Below, in pieces: positions 24,351 to 31,671 of a stretch of DNA of 64,000 bases. Made by a program: the position numbers and the translations under genes. The stretch is taken from contig NZ_JBEGII010000001.1 of NCBI RefSeq assembly GCF_040675875.1, forward strand, positions 2,728,001 through 2,792,000, in the 5' to 3' direction. Source of the DNA: Microbacterium sp. LWO12-1.2. GTDB lineage: Bacteria; Actinomycetota; Actinomycetes; Actinomycetales; Microbacteriaceae. Under the pieces are notes generated by a model, which saw only the letters and a list, made by a program, of their open reading frames with translations, made no database searches and was not told the origin of the DNA. Position 1 is the stretch's first letter; the number at the start of each line of letters is the position of its first letter.

Positions 24351-24977
24351 TCAGTACGAGTCTTCGAACAGCGACAGCGTCAGCGTCGAGGTGTATGAGC
24401 CGGGCGCGACGGTGACAGGAGTCTTCAGCACGAGGTTCGCCGTCGCGGTCCACTGCCCGGATGCCGCCTGCGCGTCAGCCGAGTCGAGGGCGAGTGCGAG
24501 CAGCTCCTGGCCGACCAGTCCGACGCCGTTCGCGCCGCCGTCGATCGAGGTGCCGACCGTGTCACCCTCGGCGACCTCGCCGTCGTTGGCGGTCACGATG
24601 CTCGGCGTCCAGCCGAGGTGGTCGGGCGTGATGCTCGCCTGTCCTGCAGCGCCGACGAAGTCGCTCGCCTGCCCGGTGACGTACCAGAAGACGCCGGGGT
24701 CGACATCCTCGCGGGTGTCGGTCACGGTGACGTTCGGCAGGGCGCCGGTGAACTGACGGAACGACGCGGTCGACCCGGTCTCCGTGAGGGATGTCTCGGT
24801 TCCGGCGACCGTGAGGCTCAGTGCGCCGGTCTCGGTGGACGCGATGTCGACCGTGACATCGACGTCGCCGGTTCCGTTCTCGCTCGGGTCAGCGAAGGCG
24901 GCGACGCCCACACCGGCGAGCATCAGGCCGCCGACGACTCCGGCGGCGCAGCGCGCTGCCAGGCTCTTCTTGCTCAT
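24351..24977 (-). CDS. Secreted WxL-like domain protein
   Basis: 208-residue exported protein with a signal peptide (about 1-30, ending AFADPSE) and one beta-rich domain. LPNVTVTDTRED is followed by FWYVTGQASDF (near residues 82-110) and then DHLGWTPSIV; the C-terminus reads APGSYTSTLTLSLF. This pattern (V-x-D-x-R, then W-x-V within a strand, then a G-S-Y-x-S-x-L end) resembles the WxL cell-wall-binding domain. It starts with a GGAGAG ribosome site and leads a three-gene operon with the DUF916-like and small LPxTG-like genes. The same domain ends the double esterase at 50345. A stand-alone WxL-like protein probably coats peptidoglycan or binds its membrane partner; the cargo is unknown. Confidence 0.7.
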   Translation of the reverse strand: MSKKSLAARCAAGVVGGLMLAGVGVAAFADPSENGTGDVDVTVDIASTETGALSLTVAGTETSLTETGSTASFRQFTGALPNVTVTDTREDVDPGVFWYVTGQASDFVGAAGQASITPDHLGWTPSIVTANDGEVAEGDTVGTSIDGGANGVGLVGQELLALALDSADAQAASGQWTATANLVLKTPVTVAPGSYTSTLTLSLFEDSY

Positions 24978-25127
24978 GTTGGTCTCTCCAGTTCCTCGGC
25001 CGGCGGGTACCGTGCCGAATCGATGATCAGCCTGCTGGCTGTCGGGTTCGCTTCAGGCATCGGGCAGGAACTGCGTGGGCGCCCTTGCCCGGCGCACTCC
25101 CCCAGTAGAGTGCAGCCGTCCCCAGAT

Positions 25128-25141
25128 TGTTAGCGGGAACA
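25128..25141. promoter_or_regulatory. LacI-type operator (motif A) upstream of tandem GH43 genes
   Basis: TGTTAGCGGGAACA, 195 bases before the GTG start of the first GH43 gene. It forms a pair with the site at 25241. Confidence 0.7.
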
Positions 25142-25240
25142 TCGATACCCTACGATCCCGGTCATCCGCACGTCAAGTGGCGACGCACAGCCCGAGCTCT
25201 CGACTCTGCGGTTTTCGGACCACCCCTGTATTTCCGGCAA

Positions 25241-25254
25241 TGTGTCCGCTAACA
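25241..25254. promoter_or_regulatory. LacI-type operator (motif A), second copy, inverted
   Basis: TGTGTCCGCTAACA, the reverse complement of TGTTAGCGGACACA, 113 bases from the first copy and 82 bases before the GH43 start. The pair could be bridged by one repressor tetramer. Confidence 0.65.
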
Positions 25255-25335
25255 TTCCGGAGAGCCCGCCCGAAGGGCCCCCGGATGACCGCGTCAGCGC
25301 TGGGCATCCAGTCAACGACGACAGGAGATCCCGCT

Positions 25336-28305
25336 GTGAGCGCATCCCGCACCTCCCCACCCCCGCGCACGCGCCGACGGCTGACGGCCGCAGGCGTCGT
25401 CGGGGCCCTCGCCGCATCGCTGTGCACGTTCGCCCCCTCCGCGGCGTTCGCCGCCGACGTGCCGACACCCAGCGCGCATTACGACATGTCCCACTCGGGC
25501 ACCTCTCTGCTCGACGTCTCGGGCAACGGACGCAACGCGACCCTGACCGGCTTCACGGACGCCTCGTTCGTCGACGCGGGCGGCGACGATGTGCTGCGCT
25601 TCAAGAAGGACGGCTATGCGGCGCTCCCCCAGGGCCTCGTCACCGGTGCGGACAACGACTTCACGGTCGAGTACACCGTCGCCACGCAGACCGCCGGGAA
25701 TCAGTTCGGCTGGGTGATCGGCAACGGCATCGGCGCCTGGAACACCACCGCACTCGGCAACCACGTCTTCGTGAACCCGCGCTCCGGCGAGGGCGGGTAC
25801 AGCAACCAGGTGCTCTCCGGCATCCGGGTCAAGACCCCCACGGGCAACGGCGAGGTACGCCTGCCCGCGGGCGGCGGACTCAACCCCGGCTTCACGACCC
25901 TCACCATGGTCGGCAGCGGAAACACTCTGACGCTGTATCGCGACGGCGAGGTCATCTCGACGACCACCCACTCCTCCAGCCTCAGCTCCATCGTGCCGGC
26001 GAGCGGCACCCTCGGCTACCTGGGCCGCTCGCTCTACACGGGCGACGCGCTGCTCGCCGCCGACGTCACCGACGTGCGGTTCTGGGACACGTCGCTGACC
26101 GCCGACCAGGTGTCGGCGAGCATGCCGGCCTCGTCGGAGAAGTCCGCCACCACGCAGGCGCTGCTCCGCGGCGATCTGCTCCCCATCGTCCAGGGAGCCA
26201 ACGCGTCCCTCGACTCGGTGCGCAGCAATCTCACCTTCCCCGCGTCCTCGAACGGCGTGGCCCTCACCTGGTCGTCGTCCGACACCTCCGTGATCTCGAA
26301 CACGGGAGTCGTCTCGCGCGCGATCTCGACCGACACCACGGTGACGATCACCGCGACACCGGCCTCCGGATCGCCGATCACCTTCACCGTGACCGTCGTC
26401 GCGGCATCCGCGTCGGCAGATCTCGACGCGATCGATCTGCCCGAGCGCACCACCGAGAACCTCGCGCTGGTGACGAAGGGCGCGGTCGACGGCTCGACCA
26501 TCACCTGGTCGTCCTCGGACGAGGACCTGGTCACGGCCACGGACGCCGCCTACGTCGCTCCCCTCGTCGGCGGCGCCGACGCCTACCGCGGCGGCGGCAT
26601 CGTGGAGCGCCCGGCATACGGCACGGGCGACCGCGATGTCACCCTCACCGCGCACGCCACGCTGAACGGCACGACGCTCTCGCGCGAGTTCACCGTGACG
26701 GTCGCCGAGCACGCCCGCACCGCCCCGGATGCCGGCTATGCCAGCGCGTACTTCAAGTCGGACGGCGACGAGAAGATCTATCAGGCCGCGACGAGCGGCA
26801 ACGACTTCTTCACGTTCTCCCCGGTGAACGACGGCAAGGCGGTGATCACGTCGACCGCCGACACCACCGGTCTGCGCGACCCGTACATCCTGCGCTCGCA
26901 CGACGGCGACAAGTACTACATGATCGCCACCGATCTCTGCATCAGCTGCGGCACCGGCTGGGGTCCTGCGCAGTCGCAGGGGAGCCTCAAGGTCGAGGTC
27001 TGGGAGTCGACCGACATGGTCTCCTGGACGCGCACCAACGGCGAGAACAGCGGCATCACGATCAACCAGCCGGAGGCGGGCATGACCTGGGCGCCTGAAG
27101 CGTACTGGGACGATGACCTGGAGTCGTACGTGGTGTTCTTCGCCTCGCGGAAGTACTCCGACGCCAGCCACACGAACAGCGACAACCTGTACGCCCGGAT
27201 GTTCTACGTGACCACCCGTGACTTCAAGACGTTCACCTACCCGCCCACCAGCTGGCAGGACACCGGCTACGCGCGCATCGACTCGACCGTCACGAAGATC
27301 GGCGACTACTACTACCGCTTCACCAAGAACGAGGAGTCCGGAGCCGCCGGCACCCTCGAGGCCGGCAAGGACATCTTCCTCGAGCGCTCCACCGTGCTGA
27401 CCGCACCGACGACCTCGTCGAACTGGAACGCCGACCCGACGAAGACCTGGCAGCTCACCGACACGCGGATGACGACGCTCGAGACCGGCCAGGCGGGTGA
27501 GGGCCCCGAGATCATCAAGCTCAACGAGGGAGACCCGAACAACACCTCGGGTGACGGCTACGTCTTCCTCGTCGACAACTACAGCGCTGGCGGCTACCGC
27601 GCGTTCCTCACCACGGGTGCGGAGATCGCGTCGAGCAGTCAGGCCGACCGCCTCTCGCAGCGCTCGACCTGGAACGTCCGCCCCGCGGGTGGGCTCCCGG
27701 CGAGCCCGCGTCACGGGGCCTTCGTCAGCGTCCCCCAGACCGTGCTCACCGCGATGCACGACTGGACGTCGATCGCGGCGGTCTCCTCGACCACCGCGCT
27801 CGAGGTCGACGGCGGCCGCGCCACGGCAACCGTCACCGCGGCCGACGATGGCGATGTGGCGGGAACCGTCACCTTCACCGGCGGCGACTGGAGCGCGACG
27901 GTACCCCTCTCCGGCGGCACGGCGGCGGTCGACATCCCCACCGAGGTCACCGCCGTCACCGCGACGTACGACGGGTACCGCGACGGCCTGGTCGCCACGT
28001 CGGCCTCGGAAGAGGTCCCCGTCAGCACTCTGACCATCACCACCACGACGAGCCTGCGCTGCGTGCTCGGCAAGGCGCAGGTCGTGGTCAACGTGCGCAA
28101 CACGGCGGCGGTCGCGGCATCCGTGAAGGTCACGACTCCCTACGGCTCGAAGACGCTGTCGCTCGCCGCGGGGGCGTCGTCCTCGGCGTCGTTCGCCACC
28201 CGCCTCGCCGCCGTTCCCGCCGGCACCATCACGGTGACGGCGACCGGCACCGAGGGGCAGACCTTCACGGGATCCGCTCCGCTCGCCGCCGGCACCTGCA
28301 ACTGA
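25336..28305 (+). CDS. Secreted GH43 glycoside hydrolase with LamG and Cys-bracketed C-terminal module
   Basis: 989-residue exported enzyme. Signal peptide about 1-40 (ending AAFAADV), LamG-like domain (about 45-260), Ig-like repeats (to about 460), GH43 propeller (about 468-805, with GLRDPY near 512, MTWAPEAYWDDDLE and RIDSTVTKI), a short Ig-like domain, then the C-terminal module (about 900-989) starting RCVLGK and ending GTCN. The likely role is release of arabinofuranose or related sugars from plant polysaccharide outside the cell. The GTG at 25336 has an AGGAG site 8 bases before it and yields a compact signal peptide; an upstream ATG at 25285 lacks this. The homologous gene at 28320 follows after 14 bases, so the two form an operon. 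Confidence 0.85.
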   Translation: MSASRTSPPPRTRRRLTAAGVVGALAASLCTFAPSAAFAADVPTPSAHYDMSHSGTSLLDVSGNGRNATLTGFTDASFVDAGGDDVLRFKKDGYAALPQGLVTGADNDFTVEYTVATQTAGNQFGWVIGNGIGAWNTTALGNHVFVNPRSGEGGYSNQVLSGIRVKTPTGNGEVRLPAGGGLNPGFTTLTMVGSGNTLTLYRDGEVISTTTHSSSLSSIVPASGTLGYLGRSLYTGDALLAADVTDVRFWDTSLTADQVSASMPASSEKSATTQALLRGDLLPIVQGANASLDSVRSNLTFPASSNGVALTWSSSDTSVISNTGVVSRAISTDTTVTITATPASGSPITFTVTVVAASASADLDAIDLPERTTENLALVTKGAVDGSTITWSSSDEDLVTATDAAYVAPLVGGADAYRGGGIVERPAYGTGDRDVTLTAHATLNGTTLSREFTVTVAEHARTAPDAGYASAYFKSDGDEKIYQAATSGNDFFTFSPVNDGKAVITSTADTTGLRDPYILRSHDGDKYYMIATDLCISCGTGWGPAQSQGSLKVEVWESTDMVSWTRTNGENSGITINQPEAGMTWAPEAYWDDDLESYVVFFASRKYSDASHTNSDNLYARMFYVTTRDFKTFTYPPTSWQDTGYARIDSTVTKIGDYYYRFTKNEESGAAGTLEAGKDIFLERSTVLTAPTTSSNWNADPTKTWQLTDTRMTTLETGQAGEGPEIIKLNEGDPNNTSGDGYVFLVDNYSAGGYRAFLTTGAEIASSSQADRLSQRSTWNVRPAGGLPASPRHGAFVSVPQTVLTAMHDWTSIAAVSSTTALEVDGGRATATVTAADDGDVAGTVTFTGGDWSATVPLSGGTAAVDIPTEVTAVTATYDGYRDGLVATSASEEVPVSTLTITTTTSLRCVLGKAQVVVNVRNTAAVAASVKVTTPYGSKTLSLAAGASSSASFATRLAAVPAGTITVTATGTEGQTFTGSAPLAAGTCN

Positions 28306-28319
28306 TCGGAGACATGACC

Positions 28320-31223
28320 ATGACGAGTCTGCTCACCCGGAGCATCCGGAAGGTGACGGCCGTTGCCGCCGCCGCAGCGACCGTGGTGGCGATCGGAGCC
28401 GTGTCGACGCACACGGCCTCGGTCGCCGCCGAGGGGCCGACGCCCCTCATCCACTACACGTTCGATGCCGCCGCCGGCACGACGGTCGGTGACGCCAGCG
28501 GAAACGGCTACGACGCCACGATCAGGCAGAACGGCGCCAAGGTCGAGAACGGGCAGCTCTCGCTACCCGGCGGCGGCGCGTCGAGCGCAGGCTACCTCGA
28601 GATCCCGACCTCAGGACTCGTCGGCAAGAAGACGCTGACGATCTCGACCTGGCTGAGCGGACGCACCGGTCCGGCCAACACCGCGGCCGCGTTCCTCGGG
28701 GCTCCCGTCGCCTCCGGTGCGAGCTACTCGAGCGGCTACTGGCTGCTCAACCCGGCCAACCCGAGCGGGTATGTGAAGTCCGTCGTGACGAACGCCACGA
28801 ACGCGGGAGCCCCGTGGGGCACCGAGGTGGGTGCCGGCGCGACGAACGCCGCGACCGCCGGGGCGCGCACACCCTCCGGGATGTCGCTGTACACGAGCGT
28901 GATCGACGGCACTGCAGGCACCCTGACGACGTACGTCAACGGCGCGCAGATCTCGTCGGTCGCGATCGCGCGCGACGTGTCGTCGTTCGGCTCGACCCTG
29001 GTGGGCTATCTCGGACGCTCGACCTACAACGACGCCGGCTGGGCGGGTGACGTCGACGACTTCGCCGTCTACGAGAGCGCGCTCAGCGCCACGCAGGTGC
29101 AGCAGATCTTCGCGGATCAGGCGCTCGAACGGGCCGTGGCCTCCGTCACTGTGCCGACGACCGCGACCGAGGCGTTCACGCTGCCGACCACGACCAGTGG
29201 CGTCGCGATCTCCTGGGCCTCCGACAGCCCCGCCGTGCAGATCACGGGCGGTGCCGCCGCTGTACAACGCCCCGCCCCCGGGTCGACGGATGCCGTGGCC
29301 ACCCTCACCGCGACGTTCACGGTCGGCGGAGCGCTGACCACCCGGACGTTCACGGTGACCGTGCCCGCCGCGCTCTCCGACCAGGCCAAGGCCGATGCCG
29401 ATCTGGCTGCCGTGACAGTGGCCGATTCCGACGACCTCAGGGCGTCGTTCTCGGTTCCCACGACCGGCGCGAACGGGTCGACTCTGACCTGGACCGTCAC
29501 GAGCGGTTCCGCCTCCGCTGCGCTCCGCGCTGGTGTGCGTGACGGATCGGCGACCGTGTCGATCACCCGCCCGGCCACCGGTGCGGCGTCGGCATCCGCG
29601 ACGCTCTCAGTCACGGCATCCAGCGGGGAGGCCACGGCGACGCGCACGTTCGCGCTGACGGTACGGCCGCAGCCGGCGGATGACGCCGACCCGGAGGCCT
29701 ACGTCTGGGCCTTCTTCACGGGTGAGGGTGCCGGCGCGGAACGCGTGAGCCTCGCGGCCTCGAAGGGCGACGACGCGCTGCGCTGGAACACACTGAACGG
29801 CGGCGAGCCGATCTTCTCCTCCACGCAGGGCACGCAGGGTCTGCGCGATCCGTTCATCATCCGCTCGCACGAGGGCGACAAGTTCTACATGCTCGCGACC
29901 GACCTGAAGATCGACGGTCTGGCCGGCGGCTTCTCGACCGCGCAGATCTCGGGATCGCAGTACATCGAGGTGTGGGAGTCCACCGACCTCGTGAACTGGT
30001 CCGCCCAGCGCCATGTGAAGGTGTCGTCGGCATACGCGGGCAACACCTGGGCGCCGGAGGCGTACTGGGACGAGGAGATCCAGCGGTACGTCGTCTTCTG
30101 GGCGTCGAACCTCTACCCGACGACGGATGCGTCCACCCGCACCGCCGTGACCTACAACCGCATGATGTACGCGACGACCGATGACTTCGTGACGTTCTCG
30201 GAGCCACAGATCTGGTCGGACGTGCGGCGCGGAACGGGCCTCGGCCTGATCGACTCGACCGTCGCCGAGGAGGACGGCGTCTACTACCGCTTCACCAAGG
30301 ACGAGGCGTCGATGACGATCCGCGAGGAGAAGTCGACCGACCTGCTCGCCACGATCAGCGGTGCGCTGCCCGGCACGAGCGGCAGCGCCGACGAGTGGAC
30401 CCTCGTGAAGGAGCGGATCGCCACCGGGCTGCCGAACGGCGAACCGGGCGGCACGTACTCCAGCGGCGAGGGACCGAACATCTTCGCGGCGAACCCCGGA
30501 GATGTGAACGGCCTGTCCTGGTATCTGTTCATCGATCAGCCGTCGTACCACGGCGGACCGAACCACTACATCCCGTTCGGCTCCGACGACATCACCGACG
30601 GCTCGTCGTGGCAGGCGCTGGGCTCGACCCTGCGCGCGAACCTGCCGCAGAACAGCGACGGCGGCAAGCCGCGGCACGGCACGGTGATCCCGGTGACGCG
30701 CGCCGAGTACCAGACGGTGCTGGAGGGCTTCGCGCCCGAGATCGCGGTGACCGACGTCGCCCCGATCGCCGCATCCACCCGCGCGGGCACCTCGCCCGTG
30801 CTGCCGCGAGCGACGCTGACGACGGCGAGCGGTGCCACCGCGACGGTCGATGTCGCGTGGGAGGGCGTCGACCCTGCCGACTACGCGAGCCCCGGCACCT
30901 TCACGGTGCGCGGAGTCGCACAGGACGCCTCTCGCATGCCGGTCACGGCGACGATCACCGTCACCCCCGGCATCGGACTCGATCTGTCGACGCGCTGCGT
31001 GGCGGGCAAGGTCGTGGTCACGGCGAAGGTCGCCAATGCCGGCACGGACGCCGCACGCGTCACGGTGTCGTCCGTTTACGGCACGCAGGTGGTCGACCTC
31101 GCCGGGGGCCAGACCAAGACAGTGAGCTTCAGCACGCGTGCCGCCGCCGTGGCCGCGGGCGAGGTACAGGCGACGGTCTCGGGCTCGACGGTCACGGAGG
31201 CGTTCGCCGCCAAGACCTGCTGA
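28320..31223 (+). CDS. Secreted GH43 glycoside hydrolase, paralogue of the preceding gene
   Basis: 967-residue exported enzyme. Signal peptide about 1-37, LamG-like domain (about 40-270), two Ig-like repeats (to about 455), GH43 (about 460-808, with GLRDPF near 507, NTWAPEAYWDEEIQ and LIDSTVAEEDG), a Big_4-like domain and the C-terminal module (about 885-967) starting RCVAGK and ending KTC at the very last residue. The overall order matches the gene before it, so the pair arose by duplication but has diverged strongly, consistent with different substrate sites. I prefer the ATG at 28320 because the GGAG at 28308 is 8 bases before it; the ATG at 28314 would be too close. It ends before a long terminator. 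Confidence 0.85.
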   Translation: MTSLLTRSIRKVTAVAAAAATVVAIGAVSTHTASVAAEGPTPLIHYTFDAAAGTTVGDASGNGYDATIRQNGAKVENGQLSLPGGGASSAGYLEIPTSGLVGKKTLTISTWLSGRTGPANTAAAFLGAPVASGASYSSGYWLLNPANPSGYVKSVVTNATNAGAPWGTEVGAGATNAATAGARTPSGMSLYTSVIDGTAGTLTTYVNGAQISSVAIARDVSSFGSTLVGYLGRSTYNDAGWAGDVDDFAVYESALSATQVQQIFADQALERAVASVTVPTTATEAFTLPTTTSGVAISWASDSPAVQITGGAAAVQRPAPGSTDAVATLTATFTVGGALTTRTFTVTVPAALSDQAKADADLAAVTVADSDDLRASFSVPTTGANGSTLTWTVTSGSASAALRAGVRDGSATVSITRPATGAASASATLSVTASSGEATATRTFALTVRPQPADDADPEAYVWAFFTGEGAGAERVSLAASKGDDALRWNTLNGGEPIFSSTQGTQGLRDPFIIRSHEGDKFYMLATDLKIDGLAGGFSTAQISGSQYIEVWESTDLVNWSAQRHVKVSSAYAGNTWAPEAYWDEEIQRYVVFWASNLYPTTDASTRTAVTYNRMMYATTDDFVTFSEPQIWSDVRRGTGLGLIDSTVAEEDGVYYRFTKDEASMTIREEKSTDLLATISGALPGTSGSADEWTLVKERIATGLPNGEPGGTYSSGEGPNIFAANPGDVNGLSWYLFIDQPSYHGGPNHYIPFGSDDITDGSSWQALGSTLRANLPQNSDGGKPRHGTVIPVTRAEYQTVLEGFAPEIAVTDVAPIAASTRAGTSPVLPRATLTTASGATATVDVAWEGVDPADYASPGTFTVRGVAQDASRMPVTATITVTPGIGLDLSTRCVAGKVVVTAKVANAGTDAARVTVSSVYGTQVVDLAGGQTKTVSFSTRAAAVAAGEVQATVSGSTVTEAFAAKTC

Positions 31224-31244
31224 CCCTCCTCCGGCGCCCCGCGC

Positions 31245-31314
31245 ACCCCGCTCCCGTCGCGATAGAGCACCCGAACCCTCGGATTCGGTTGCGATACCGC
31301 GACGGGAGCGGGGT
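31245..31314 (+). terminator. Long compound terminator after GH43 pair
   Basis: Perfect 17-bp outer stem (31245-31261 with 31298-31314) enclosing a second hairpin (CCGAA 31271-31275 with TTCGG 31284-31288). The descending arm is followed by CTTTAC. It closes the tandem GH43 operon. Confidence 0.75.
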
Positions 31315-31362
31315 CTTTACGCGCCACGCGGGGGACGGCATCCGTCGGCGCCGATCACGTGA

Positions 31363-31434
31363 GGTGGTGCGGGGCCGCCGCGGTGGACGCGACGCTGGGT
31401 GGTGCGGGGCCCGCCGCGGTGGATACGACGCTGG
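31363..31434. repeat. Tandem repeat, two 36-base copies
   Basis: Two adjacent copies (31363-31398 and 31399-31434) of a unit with the core GTGGTGCGGGGC, CGCCGCGGTGGA and ACGACGCTGG differing by a few bases. It is non-coding and lies between two terminators. Confidence 0.7.
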
Positions 31435-31481
31435 GGCGCCTGTCACGCAGCCGCGGACATGATCCACGCGCCGGTCCCGTC

Positions 31482-31547
31482 GCACGTGGTGTCGGATGGC
31501 ATGTCGGCGGATGGCACGTGGTGACGGATGGCACATGGTGACGGATG
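31482..31547. repeat. Short tandem repeat, four copies of about 17 bases
   Basis: Copies at 31482-31498, 31499-31513, 31514-31530 and 31531-31547 follow the pattern GCACGTGGTGACGGATG with small changes; the second is 2 bases shorter. No spacer sequences occur, so it is not a CRISPR array. Confidence 0.7.
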
Positions 31548-31587
31548 GGCGGGCCGCCACCTGTCGTCGTTCACGAGCACGCGAAAA

Positions 31588-31629
31588 GCCCGCCTCTTCC
31601 TGCTGTGGGGGCAGCAGGAAGAGGCGGGC
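31588..31629 (-). terminator. Intrinsic terminator after sortase-type GH43 gene
   Basis: Perfect 18-bp stem (31588-31605 with 31612-31629, 6-base loop). Read on the minus strand it is followed by TTTT (31584-31587), so it is oriented for the minus-strand GH43 gene ending at 31672. Confidence 0.85.
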
Positions 31630-31671
31630 CGTGGGAGAGGTCGGTCACCGCAGGGAGGCGGCGACCTCACC

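Larger units (their letters stand above)
24978..25335. other. Divergent intergenic region between WxL-like operon and GH43 genes
   Basis: A 358-base gap. The left part must hold the promoter of the minus-strand WxL-like operon; I see no clear operator there. The right part holds two motif A operators (25128, 25241) serving the plus-strand GH43 genes. No further gene with a plausible start and composition is visible. Confidence 0.6.
31224..31671. other. Repeat-rich intergenic region between convergent GH43 genes
   Basis: A 448-base gap between the plus-strand GH43 gene and the minus-strand sortase-type GH43 gene. It holds one terminator for each gene (31245-31314, 31588-31629) and, between them, two sets of short imperfect tandem repeats (31363-31434, 31482-31547). 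I see no convincing gene. Confidence 0.7.

Noticed and set aside
25312..27759. Antisense reading frame of about 815 codons over the first plus-strand GH43 gene
   Set aside because: Shadow of the real GH43 frame; repetitive Val/Arg/Gly-rich product without domains.
13666..31223. Polyketide/NRPS or adhesin cluster suggested by the very large secreted proteins
   Set aside because: The size comes from LamG, Ig-like and glycosidase modules; no carrier-protein, condensation or adhesin repeat motifs are present.
31363..31547. Possible CRISPR array
   Set aside because: The copies abut without unique spacers, are imperfect, too few, and no cas gene is near.
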